Assembly: GCF_004348735.1 (NCBI RefSeq)
Contig: NZ_SMKT01000025.1
Coordinates: 1 to 64,000, forward strand
Direction: 5' to 3'
Origin: Actinomadura sp. KC06
GTDB taxonomy: Bacteria; Actinomycetota; Actinomycetes; Streptosporangiales; Streptosporangiaceae
Length of the DNA stretch: 64,000 nucleotides
Shown: positions 25,291-33,060 of the stretch, in pieces
How the letters are laid out: each line of letters starts with the position of its first letter
Numbering within the stretch: the first letter of the stretch is position 1
Position numbers and translations under genes: made by a program
The notes under the pieces: model-generated
Seen by the model: the letters and a program-made list of their open reading frames with translations, nothing else
Databases searched by the model: none
Told to the model about the DNA's origin: nothing

Positions 25291-26361
25291 TCAGTAGATC
25301 TCGACGCCGTACACCTGCATCGGCTCGGTGACGGGCTGGAAGAACGTCGTCCCGCCGGACGAGCAGTTGCCGCTGCCGCCGGAGGTGAGGCCGAGCGCGG
25401 TCGTCCCGGCGAACAGCGAGCCGCCGCTGTCGCCCGGCTCGGCGCACACGTTGGTGCGGATCAGGCCGCTGACGCTGCCCTCCTGGTAGTTCACCGTCTG
25501 GTTGAGCGCGTTGACGCTGCCGCTGTGCACCTGGGTGGTGCTGCCGCTGCGCGTCACCCGCTGCCCGACCGTCGCGTTGGCGGCGCTGGTGATGTCCTGG
25601 GTCCCCTGGCCGTAGAGGTGGACGGCGCCCTGGCTGTCCGAGGGAGTGGACGAGTACTTCACGATGCCGTAGTCGTTGCCGGGGAAGCTGCTGCCCGTGA
25701 CGGTGCCGAGCGTCTGCCCGGAGCTGTCCGTCCACGTCGAGCCGATGTTCGTGCAGTGCCCGGCGGTGATGAAGAAGTACTCACTGCCCTTCTTGACGTT
25801 GAAGCCCAGCGAGCAGCGGGATCCGCCGGTGCGGATTGCCTCGCCGCCCATGATGAACTTCTGGAACTTCCCGGCGACCTGCTCGGTCCGGACGGCCGCG
25901 CCGTGCTTGGCCGCGGCGGCCTTGACCTTCTGCAGCTTCGCGCCGGTGACGGTGCTGTCCATGGTGAGCAGCACCTGGTTGGCTGCCGGGTCGACGGCCC
26001 AGGCGGTGCCCGGGATCGTCGCGTCCCGCTTGAGCGCGGACATGACCTTCTTCAGGTACGAGCCGTTGCGCGCGACGGTCTGCGGGACGGCGCCCGCGTC
26101 GCGCACGGTCTGCGCGGCCTTGGCGTCCGTGACCGTGACGACGAGCTTGCCGCCCTTCAGGTAGGAGCCCGCGGACCGGGCGCCGAGCTGCTTGGCGAGC
26201 GCCGTCGACGTCTCGCCGGGGCCTGCGGGAGCGGCGGCGGCCACGGGAGCTGCGGCCGACGTCGTGGACATGGTGGGAGCGACGGCGAGCACGCCCGCCA
26301 CGAGACCGGCCGTCGCCGTTGGCACGGCGACGGTGAGCACACGCCTCTTGGTGATCTTCAA
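25291..26361 (-). CDS. Streptogrisin-like S1 family serine protease with propeptide
   Basis: 356 residues from ATG 26361. A signal peptide (residues about 1-38) is followed by a propeptide of roughly 140 residues of alpha-lytic type ([20 protein letters not shown]...). The mature domain starts near IMGGEAI. The catalytic triad is visible: TAGHC (His), FPGNDYGIV (Asp) and [12 protein letters not shown] (Ser). Paired cysteines around the His and Ser loops fit the family's disulfides. It is secreted and self-activating. A paralogue lies upstream at 26562, and the two share an upstream motif. Confidence 0.93.
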   Translation of the reverse strand: MKITKRRVLTVAVPTATAGLVAGVLAVAPTMSTTSAAAPVAAAAPAGPGETSTALAKQLGARSAGSYLKGGKLVVTVTDAKAAQTVRDAGAVPQTVARNGSYLKKVMSALKRDATIPGTAWAVDPAANQVLLTMDSTVTGAKLQKVKAAAAKHGAAVRTEQVAGKFQKFIMGGEAIRTGGSRCSLGFNVKKGSEYFFITAGHCTNIGSTWTDSSGQTLGTVTGSSFPGNDYGIVKYSSTPSDSQGAVHLYGQGTQDITSAANATVGQRVTRSGSTTQVHSGSVNALNQTVNYQEGSVSGLIRTNVCAEPGDSGGSLFAGTTALGLTSGGSGNCSSGGTTFFQPVTEPMQVYGVEIY

Positions 26362-26442
26362 CTATGCCTCCACGGGGGGTTGGGCGCACCCTGCTGGTGC
26401 ACCGGAGGTCCTGGGACATGGTGGTGGAAATGTCAAGGCAGA

Positions 26443-26466
26443 CGTAAGACGCAGAAAGTGACCAAT
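26443..26466 (-). promoter_or_regulatory. Motif shared with the paralogous protease promoter (copy 1)
   Basis: CGTAAGACGCAGAAAGTGAC followed by CAAT, about 80 bases upstream of the first protease. The same string, with one deletion and two substitutions, lies at 27373-27395 upstream of the second protease at a similar distance. It is probably a promoter element or a regulator site common to both genes. Confidence 0.5.
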
Positions 26467-26561
26467 TCAGGACAGAGCGCTTGTCACCCCTGACGTTGGC
26501 TCCGTGGTCAGCGCAGGAAAACGCGGTCTGCACCGGACCAAAGGAACCGATTCGGCAGCTG

Positions 26562-27296
26562 TCAGTAGACCTCCAATCCGTAGGCGTCGAGCGGCTCCCC
26601 GATCGGCTGGACGAACGACGTCCCGCCGGGGCAGCGGCCTTCGGCGCCCACGATGATCCCGATGGCGAGGTGGTCGGCGAAGACCGGTGCGCCGCTGTCG
26701 CCGGGCTCGGCGCACACCGAGATGCGGATCAGGCCGGTGACGGCGCCCTCCGCGTGGTTCACCGTCTGGTTCAGCGCCCTGACCTGGCCGGTCCGGGTGC
26801 CGATGGGGGACGTGACGGTCACGTGCTGGCCCACCTGGGGAGTCGCGACGCCGATGATGTCGTAGAACTCGCCGTTGACTCTGACGCCGCCCTTCGTGTC
26901 CCCCGGAGTGGAGGCGTAGCGGACGATGCCGTAGTCGTTGCCGGGGAAGCTGCTGCCGCCGGTGATGCCGAGCGTCTGGCCGGAGCCGTCCGTCCAGGTG
27001 CTGCCGTTTCTGGCGCAGTGGCCCGCCGTCAGGAAGAAGTACGCGTCTTTCCCCTTGAGGTTGAACCCCAGCACGCAGCGGGATCCGGCGGTGTAGATGG
27101 CATCGCCTCCCAGGGCCGGGGCGGCGCTGGAGGCGGTGGCCGGGACGGTGGCGGTGGCCGGGACGGTGGCGGTGGCCGGGACGGTGGTGGACGCGTGCGC
27201 GGCGGGAGCGGCCGGAGCGGTGGCGATCGACGCCGCCAGCAGCCCCGCCATCGCCGCGGCGGTGGTGCCGCGCGCAGGCGCGGGTAGGGACTTCAC
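26562..27296 (-). CDS. S1 family serine protease without a propeptide
   Basis: 244 residues from GTG 27296 behind TTGGAGG. A signal peptide (about 1-33) is followed only by a short repetitive linker (TVPATA repeated) and then the mature fold beginning GGDAIYTAGSRCVLGFN. The His (TAGHC), Asp (FPGNDYGIV) and Ser ([12 protein letters not shown]) residues are all present; the serine motif is GDSGAP rather than GDSGGS. Streptogrisin-type enzymes normally carry a propeptide of over 100 residues needed for folding. Here it is absent, so this enzyme must fold unaided, be helped in trans by the neighbour, or be inactive. It is a diverged tandem copy of the protease at 25291. Confidence 0.82.
   Translation of the reverse strand: MKSLPAPARGTTAAAMAGLLAASIATAPAAPAAHASTTVPATATVPATATVPATASSAAPALGGDAIYTAGSRCVLGFNLKGKDAYFFLTAGHCARNGSTWTDGSGQTLGITGGSSFPGNDYGIVRYASTPGDTKGGVRVNGEFYDIIGVATPQVGQHVTVTSPIGTRTGQVRALNQTVNHAEGAVTGLIRISVCAEPGDSGAPVFADHLAIGIIVGAEGRCPGGTSFVQPIGEPLDAYGLEVY
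27135..27188. repeat. Three tandem 18-bp units encoding the protease linker
   Basis: GGTGGCCGGGACGGTGGC occurs at 27135, 27153 and 27171 (the last ends in T). On the minus strand each unit encodes one in-frame six-residue TVPATA repeat, which occupies the place where a propeptide is expected. Confidence 0.85.
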
Positions 27297-27642
27297 GGTG
27301 CCTCCAAGGGAGCGGGCGCGCCCTGATGGCGCGTCGGAGGTCACGGTCATGCTGAAAGAATGCTGAACATGGCGTAAGGCAAGAAAGTGACAAATCGGTG
27401 AGGTCAGGATTGTCACAATGGGTGCCTGGCCGTATACCCGAGCGTCACGGCGGCCGTTGTACGGGAGGCGGGCGGGCCGCGGAAGCGGCGTCCCGGCCCC
27501 TGCCGGCCCGACCGATTGGGACTCTGCGAACGCCGAAAAAGAGGCTCGCACAATGGACCAATTATGCCGCCGGGCGCATTCGTCCCGAAGGCCGGGCCGG
27601 GCGGTAGTGACGCCGCGATGGGCGGGACGGGAGAATGGTCCG
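27297..27642. other. Intergenic region between divergent protease and cyclodeaminase genes
   Basis: This 346-base stretch holds the second protease promoter region, including the shared motif at 27373-27395, and the leader of the cyclodeaminase-like gene. No additional gene or RNA is evident. Confidence 0.5.
27373..27395 (-). promoter_or_regulatory. Motif shared with the paralogous protease promoter (copy 2)
   Basis: CGTAAGGCAAGAAAGTGACA followed by AAT, about 77 bases upstream of the GTG of the propeptide-less protease. It aligns with 26443-26466. Conservation outside the coding region while the genes have diverged strongly suggests a functional site. Confidence 0.5.
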
Positions 27643-28608
27643 GTGACGCTCCTTTTGACCCGTTCCGACCTTGAAGCGCTCCTCGACCCCGCCGGCTGCC
27701 TGGACGCGCTGCGCCGCGGCTTCACGGCCGGGGAGGGCGAGGCCGTGGCGCGCCGGGTGGTGGGGAAGCTGCCGGGGCAGGGCACCGCGACGGCGCTGCT
27801 GCCGGGCCTGGTCGAGGAGATCCCCGCCTACACGGTGAAGGTCAACGCCAAGTTCCCGGGGAGCCGTCCGGCGCTGCGCGGCGTCGTCTGCCTGCACGAC
27901 CTCGGCACCGGCGAGCTGCTGGCGCAGCTCGACTCGGCCACCGTCACCGCGTGGCGGACCGGCCTCGCCGCCGCGCTCGGCACGCACGCGCTGGCCCGTC
28001 CCGACGCGGACGCGGTCGCGGTGATCGGCGCCGGGGCGCAGGCGGAGCTGGTCATGCGGGGGTTGCCCGAGCTGCGCGCGGTGCGCCGCCTCATCGTCTG
28101 CGACCTGGACGCCGGCCGGGCCGCCGCGTTCGCCGGGCGGCACGGCGAGCGGCTCGGCCTGGCCGGGGATGACGCGGTTTCCGTCGCGGCGGATCCGCGC
28201 GCCGCCGTCGCGGACGCCGGGATCGTCGTCATGGCGACCTGGGCGCGCCGCCCGATCCTGCACGCCGCGGACGTCGCGAGCGGGACGCACATCACCTCCC
28301 TCGGGGCGGACGAGCCCGGCAAGGCGGAGCTGTCCGCCGACCTGCTGGAGGGCGCCCGCGTGGTCGTCGACGACGTGCCGCTCGCCGTGGAGATGGGCGT
28401 GCTGGCCGGTGCCGGACTCGACGTCAAGCACGCCGCCGGGACGCTCCGCGACCTGCTGTGCGGCCAGGTGCCCGGACGGGTGAAGGGCAGCGAGATCACG
28501 GTCTACGCCCCGGTCGGGCTTCCCTGGCAGGATCTCGCGGTGAGCTGGGCCGCCTACCGCGCGGCTCGCGCGGCGGGCGCGGGGACAGAGTTCGACTTTC
28601 TTTCTTGA
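27643..28608 (+). CDS. Ornithine cyclodeaminase/mu-crystallin family protein
   Basis: 321 residues from GTG 27643. The fold is clear: a conserved N-terminal KVNAKFPG lysine segment, TVTAWRTGLAAALGTHALA, and the dinucleotide-binding VAVIGAGAQAELVMRGL, followed by VIVDDVPLAVE-type and MATWARRPILH segments. Members cyclise ornithine or lysine, or reduce imines with NAD(P)H. The substrate here cannot be told. The in-frame sequence upstream of 27643 is low-complexity and not likely coding. Confidence 0.87.
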   Translation: MTLLLTRSDLEALLDPAGCLDALRRGFTAGEGEAVARRVVGKLPGQGTATALLPGLVEEIPAYTVKVNAKFPGSRPALRGVVCLHDLGTGELLAQLDSATVTAWRTGLAAALGTHALARPDADAVAVIGAGAQAELVMRGLPELRAVRRLIVCDLDAGRAAAFAGRHGERLGLAGDDAVSVAADPRAAVADAGIVVMATWARRPILHAADVASGTHITSLGADEPGKAELSADLLEGARVVVDDVPLAVEMGVLAGAGLDVKHAAGTLRDLLCGQVPGRVKGSEITVYAPVGLPWQDLAVSWAAYRAARAAGAGTEFDFLS

Positions 28609-28899
28609 TCATGTGTAGCGCGGGCTTTTCGCGGTATATGTGCGTCCGGAATGGTCGTTTGTGCCGCTCTTTACAATGACGCCGTGATTAGTGTTGACTC
28701 CGGGCGGTAGGTCATCCCCCTGACTATTGCTCCCGTCAAGGTGGCCCCCCTATGGAAGATCGTCTTTGTCCGGCCCAGCCCGGTCTTCCCACCCGTTCTC
28801 CGCCTGGCACTCCTGGCCAGAATGCGATTCGGAAAAGTATTCCCGCAGGCTGCGGTGGTTATGCGGCATACCGCTGTGCGTCAAAGCTAGGAGACGAAA

Positions 28900-29505
28900 A
28901 TGATTCGGATTTTGCTCGCCGAGGGGGCCCCCCTCCTCCGCGGCGGGTTAGTCGCGTTGTTCGATGATGTGAAAGACCTCGATGTCGTCGCGGCGGTCGG
29001 CTCCGGTGATCAGGTGCTCGCGACCGCGCGCAGACGGCGGCCCGACGTCGCGCTGATCGACGTCGGGCTGCCCGGCCTGGACGGCTTCGCCGCGGCGTGC
29101 GCGATCCGCGAGGCCGTGCCCGAATGCCGCACAGTCCTGCTGTCGGCCCGGCGGCGGACCGGCGACCTGCGCCGCGCGGTGGCCGCGCGGGCCGCCGGCC
29201 TGGTGCTGAAGGACACCTCGCCCGGCGACCTGGTGGACGCGATCCGGCGCGCCGCGAACGGGTCGCGTGTGATCGACCCCGACATGGCCTTCACCGAGCT
29301 CGGCTCGGTGCAGAGCCCGCTCACCGAGCGGGAGGTCGAGGTGCTCGCCCTCGCGTCACGGGGTGCGTCCGCGGCGCAGATCGCCGAGGACCTCGTCCTG
29401 ACGATCGGCACCGTTCGCAACCATCTGTCCCGCATCAACCGGAAGGTCGGCGCGCAGAACCGGATCCACGCCGTCCGGATCGCCGAGGAGGCCGGCTGGC
29501 TCTGA
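28900..29505 (+). CDS. NarL/FixJ-type response regulator of the lanthipeptide locus
   Basis: 201 residues from ATG 28900 behind AGGAGA. The receiver domain has the phosphorylation aspartate in ALIDVGLPG (about residue 54) and lysine in VLKDTSP, but the usual acidic pair near the N-terminus is reduced to AEGAPLL, so phosphorylation may be altered. The C-terminal LuxR helix-turn-helix is PLTEREVEVLALAS...GTVRNHLSRINRKVGAQNRI. Its position next to the AmfS-like cluster is the same as RamR/AmfR, the activators of SapB/AmfS operons (established knowledge). No sensor kinase is adjacent. Its 3' end overlaps the convergent ABC transporter gene by 150 bases. Confidence 0.85.
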   Translation: MIRILLAEGAPLLRGGLVALFDDVKDLDVVAAVGSGDQVLATARRRRPDVALIDVGLPGLDGFAAACAIREAVPECRTVLLSARRRTGDLRRAVAARAAGLVLKDTSPGDLVDAIRRAANGSRVIDPDMAFTELGSVQSPLTEREVEVLALASRGASAAQIAEDLVLTIGTVRNHLSRINRKVGAQNRIHAVRIAEEAGWL

Positions 29506-31194
29506 GTTCCAGCGGCCGATGAGGTCGCGGTAGAGAGGGGACACCGCGGGCAGGTCGGCGTGCCGTCCGATCTGCGCGCGGGTCCCGTCCAGCACCAGGA
29601 CGCGCCGCGCCCGCACCGCGGAGCTGATCCGGTGCGCGATGACGATCAGCGTGCCCGGGCGCCGCGCGAACGCCTCCTCCGCCCGCGCCTCGGCGGCAGC
29701 GCCGAGCCGGTAGGCCGCCTCGTCCAGGACGACGACCGGCTGCGGCGCGAGGTAGGCGCGGCACAGCGCGATGAGCTGCCGGTCGGCCTCCGACAGGTCC
29801 GCCGGGACGACCGGCGCGCCGTACCCGCCGAGCTCATCGACGAGCCGCGCCAGCCCGACCTCGTCCACGGCCCGCTCCACCTGCTCCGGCGCGGCGTCCG
29901 GCGCGTAGTAGGCGAGGTTGTCGCGCAGGGAGCCGCTGAACACGTACGCCTCCTGCGGGATGAGCACCCGCCGGTCCGGGTCGCCGGGCGGGAGGCCGTC
30001 CACCAGCACCTCGCCGGCGGTGGGGGAGACCAGGCCCGCGATCAGGGCGGCCAGCGTCGACTTCCCGATCCCGCTGGGGCCGACCACGGCGAGGTGGTCG
30101 CCGCGCGGGACGACGAGGTCGAGGTCCTCGATCACCGGCCGCGCGCCCTCCCCGTACGCGAACGACACCCCGCGCAGCTCGACGGCCGGCGCGTCCGCGG
30201 CGGGGGCCGCCGCCTCCGGCCGGGCGGGCGGCGCGGGCGCGCTCGTCTCCAGGATGCGGGCGAGCGTCACCGCCAGCCGCAGCCCGCTGCCGCCCATGCC
30301 GTGCACGAGCGTCCGCAGCGCGGGCTGCAGCCCGTGCAGGACGTAGGTCAGCGCGCCGATCAGGACCCCCGGCGTGGCGCCGCGCCGCATCAGCCACGGC
30401 GCCGCCGCCAGGACGAGCAGCAGCGGCAGCCATCCGCTCACGGCGAGCGACACGGCGCGCAGCGCCGCGAACCGCGCCACCGCGCGCCCCGCCGCGGCCT
30501 GCGCCTCCACCGACGCGCCCATCTCGGCGCGCAGGATGTCCTCGCCGCCGCAGGCGACGGCGTCGCGCAGGCCCTCGGCGAGCGCCGTGGTGCGCTCGGC
30601 GATGTCCTCCTCGCCGACGACCAGGGCCCGCTGCCGGACGGCCGCCGCGCCGAACACCGCGCCGAACAGCAGCAGCCCGAGCACCAGCGGCGGCACCACC
30701 AGCAGTGCCACCTCGGGCATCAGGGTCGCCAGGCCGATCAGGGCCGCACCGGTCGCGAACAGGAACCCCCGCACGACGACGAGGAGCCCGCCGAAGGTGT
30801 CCCGGACGATCTCCACCTGGTGCGTGAGCCGCGCGACCGCCCCCGTGTCGGGCCGCCCGCCCATCGACCGGCGCAGCGCCCCGTCCGCGACGCGGCGGAC
30901 GAGGTCGTCGCGGAACGGCTCCACGATCGCGGCGAGCGCCGGATAGAGGCGGCGGCTGCCGAATGCCCCGACAGCCGCCGCCAGGGCAAGGACGCCGAGC
31001 CAGATGACCGCCTCTTTCGTGCGCCCGGTCCGGAACGCGTCGACGGCCTCGCCGACGGCGCGTCCGAACACCGCCGTCGGCACCGCCTCGACCGCCGACC
31101 ACGCGGCGGCGCGCGCCACCGCGCGCGGCTGGGCCCGGACCGCGCCGCCGACCGTCTGCCGCAGTACCCGCGCGGCCTCCCGCCTGCTCCTCAC
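29356..31194 (-). CDS. ABC exporter half with intact Walker motifs but degenerate signature (AmfA/B-like)
   Basis: 612 residues from GTG 31194, overlapping the upstream stop as GTGA. Residues 1 to about 330 contain transmembrane helices. The nucleotide-binding domain has an intact Walker A (GPSGIGKST) and Walker B (VVVLDEAA), but the signature LSGGQ has become LSEADRQ. The C-terminal 45 residues or so, after SPLYRDLIGRW, are unusual: they read through antisense to the response regulator gene. Together with the next gene it probably exports the AmfS-like peptide. Confidence 0.85.
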   Translation of the reverse strand: MRSRREAARVLRQTVGGAVRAQPRAVARAAAWSAVEAVPTAVFGRAVGEAVDAFRTGRTKEAVIWLGVLALAAAVGAFGSRRLYPALAAIVEPFRDDLVRRVADGALRRSMGGRPDTGAVARLTHQVEIVRDTFGGLLVVVRGFLFATGAALIGLATLMPEVALLVVPPLVLGLLLFGAVFGAAAVRQRALVVGEEDIAERTTALAEGLRDAVACGGEDILRAEMGASVEAQAAAGRAVARFAALRAVSLAVSGWLPLLLVLAAAPWLMRRGATPGVLIGALTYVLHGLQPALRTLVHGMGGSGLRLAVTLARILETSAPAPPARPEAAAPAADAPAVELRGVSFAYGEGARPVIEDLDLVVPRGDHLAVVGPSGIGKSTLAALIAGLVSPTAGEVLVDGLPPGDPDRRVLIPQEAYVFSGSLRDNLAYYAPDAAPEQVERAVDEVGLARLVDELGGYGAPVVPADLSEADRQLIALCRAYLAPQPVVVLDEAAYRLGAAAEARAEEAFARRPGTLIVIAHRISSAVRARRVLVLDGTRAQIGRHADLPAVSPLYRDLIGRWNSEPAGLLGDPDGVDPVLRADLPVDAGQMVANGADRQDEVLGDLRRGRTP

Positions 31195-32882
31195 GCGGCA
31201 CCCCCGAAGAGCGCGCGGTAGCCGGGGTCGCGCCAGAGTTTCGCGTGCGGGGCCAGGGAGCGGACGCGGCCGTCCTCCAGCCACGCGACCAGGTCGGCGC
31301 GGGCCGCCGTCGACGCCCGGTGCGTGATGATCAGGCGGGTGCGGCCCGCGAGCCGGTCCAGCAGCGCGTCGGTGATCTGCAGCTCGGTGACTGTGTCGAG
31401 GCTGGACGTCGCGTCGTCCAGCACGAGGACGCGCCCGGCGTGCGCGAACGCCCGCGCGAGGCCCATCCGCTGCAGCTCGCCGCCCGACATCGGCGCGTCG
31501 GCGAGCGGGGTGGCGTACCCGCGCGGGAGGCGGCGGATGAAGTCGTCGGCGCGGGCGGCCCGCGCGGACTCGCGCACCCACGCGTCCGGCGGCCGCGACG
31601 GCCCGAACGCGAGCGCGTCCTGGACGGTGCCGCCGAACAGCGCGGGCCGGGCGAACGCGTAGCCGATCTCGCGGCGCAGCGCCTCCCGGGTGAGATCGGG
31701 GAGGGGCGTCCCGTCGACCAGGACCTCCCCCTGGTCGGGGTCGGCGAGGCGCCCGGCGAGCGCGGCGAGCTCCGACGTGCCGGACCGCCCGGTGACGGCG
31801 ACGGCGAGGCCGCCGGGGACGGTCAGGTCCAGGCCGTCCAGCGCGCCGCCGGCGGCGGTGACGCCGCGGAAGTCCAGCCGGCCGGGGCCCGCCGGGAGGG
31901 TCTCGGCGCCGTGGCCGGGCGCCGGGAGCGCGAGGACCTCGGCGGCGCGGGCGGCGCCGGCGCGGGCGCGGGCGAGGCGCAGCAGCTGGGTCAGGACGGG
32001 CCCGAACCCGGCGGCGAGCCCCGCGTACTGGACGGTCGCGACCAGCTCGCCCGGCGTGAGCCGTCCGGCGGCCAGCTCCGCGCCCGCGACCCCGACGGCC
32101 GCGATCTGCAGGAGCAGCAGCGCCAGCAGCCCCCGCGCCGCGATGCCGCCCTGGACCCGCCACATCGTCTCGCCCTCGGCGCGCAGCCCGGGCAGCGGCT
32201 CCAGGACGCGTCCGGTCTCGCGGTCGACCGTTCCGGCCGCGGCGATCGTCCGGCATCCGGCGAGGGCCTCGGCGAGCCGGCCCGCGATCGTCCCCTGGAC
32301 GGTGAGGTAGCGGTGCGCGGTCGCGCTGATGTCGCGGACGAACGCGCGCATCAGCAGCGCGATCACCGGCAGCGCCACCGCGATCGCCGCCGCGACCCGC
32401 CAGTCGATCAGGAACAGCGCGACCAGCGCCCCGGCGGCGGGCACCAGGCCCACGGCCGCCTCCGGCGCGGCGGCGGGCGCCACCCCGGCCTCGGCCGCGC
32501 CGCCGACGACGCGTCCGGCGACGTCGCCCGGCGGGACGCGCAGCGAGGGACCGACCGCGAGGACGTGCCTGACCAGCGTGTGCCGCAGCCACGCCGTCGA
32601 GCGTGCCGCCGCGCAGCCGGTCGCGAGCTCCGACAGAACCTCCGCCACGGCGGACGCCACGACGAGCGCGACGCACGGCCACACCGCGGCGGCGGCCGGG
32701 GCCCCGCCCGGCGGCACCGCGTCGATCGCGCGGGCCAGCGCGTACGGGAGCAGCACGGCCGCGGCCGCGTCCGCCAGCGCGGCGGCGGCCACGAGCGCGG
32801 TCCAGCCGCGGGCGCGCCCGGCGGCGCGCAGCAGCAGCCGGTTCGCCCCGGCCGTGGGGTTCGCGGCGGGAAGGGTGGTCAT
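31191..32882 (-). CDS. ABC exporter half with intact signature but lysine-less Walker A (AmfA/B-like)
   Basis: 563 residues from ATG 32882; the upstream in-frame ATG lacks a ribosome site. Transmembrane helices cover residues about 25-300. In the nucleotide-binding domain the Walker A reads GRSGTSELA, where the GKS/T lysine is lost, while the signature MSGGELQRMGLARA is intact and Walker B is VLVLDDATSSLD (the catalytic glutamate replaced by Asp). This is the mirror image of the partner protein's defects, so a heterodimer would have one competent ATP site and one degenerate site. Confidence 0.87.
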   Translation of the reverse strand: MTTLPAANPTAGANRLLLRAAGRARGWTALVAAAALADAAAAVLLPYALARAIDAVPPGGAPAAAAVWPCVALVVASAVAEVLSELATGCAAARSTAWLRHTLVRHVLAVGPSLRVPPGDVAGRVVGGAAEAGVAPAAAPEAAVGLVPAAGALVALFLIDWRVAAAIAVALPVIALLMRAFVRDISATAHRYLTVQGTIAGRLAEALAGCRTIAAAGTVDRETGRVLEPLPGLRAEGETMWRVQGGIAARGLLALLLLQIAAVGVAGAELAAGRLTPGELVATVQYAGLAAGFGPVLTQLLRLARARAGAARAAEVLALPAPGHGAETLPAGPGRLDFRGVTAAGGALDGLDLTVPGGLAVAVTGRSGTSELAALAGRLADPDQGEVLVDGTPLPDLTREALRREIGYAFARPALFGGTVQDALAFGPSRPPDAWVRESARAARADDFIRRLPRGYATPLADAPMSGGELQRMGLARAFAHAGRVLVLDDATSSLDTVTELQITDALLDRLAGRTRLIITHRASTAARADLVAWLEDGRVRSLAPHAKLWRDPGYRALFGGAA

Positions 32883-32944
32883 GAGGTCTCCAGAACGGGG
32901 GGCGGCCATGGCCCCGCGGAGGGGACCATGGCCGCCTGCTGCCG

Positions 32945-33055
32945 TTACAGGCAGATGGTGACACTGTGGGAGCTGTGGCAGAGAATGCTCAGGCTGCTGT
33001 TACCGCCGCCGCCGCCGTTCTCGCTCACCATCCCCTGAAGGTCGAGAAGCGCCAT
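32945..33055 (-). CDS. amfS-like: AmfS/SapB-like class III lanthipeptide precursor
   Basis: 36 residues from ATG 33055, AAAGGAGG about seven bases upstream (the site lies in the last codons of the synthetase gene). The leader begins MALLDLQ, the conserved LanKC recognition opening of AmfS-type peptides, and is followed by a glycine run (14-18). The core has two ring motifs: SSLSILC (Ser20, Ser23, Cys26; S-x-x-S-x-x-C) and SSHSVTIC (Ser28, Ser31, Cys35; S-x-x-S-x-x-x-C), ending in Leu36. The first ring is one residue shorter than usual. Class III enzymes dehydrate the serines and link them to cysteine as lanthionine or labionin. In the SapB family the product is a surface-active peptide aiding aerial growth. 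The gene is too short for routine callers. Confidence 0.93.
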   Translation of the reverse strand: MALLDLQGMVSENGGGGGNSSLSILCHSSHSVTICL

Positions 33056-33060
33056 GTTCT

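Noticed and set aside
28609-28899. TTGACT at about 28694 as a promoter of the response regulator
   Set aside because: No -10 element at a suitable distance.
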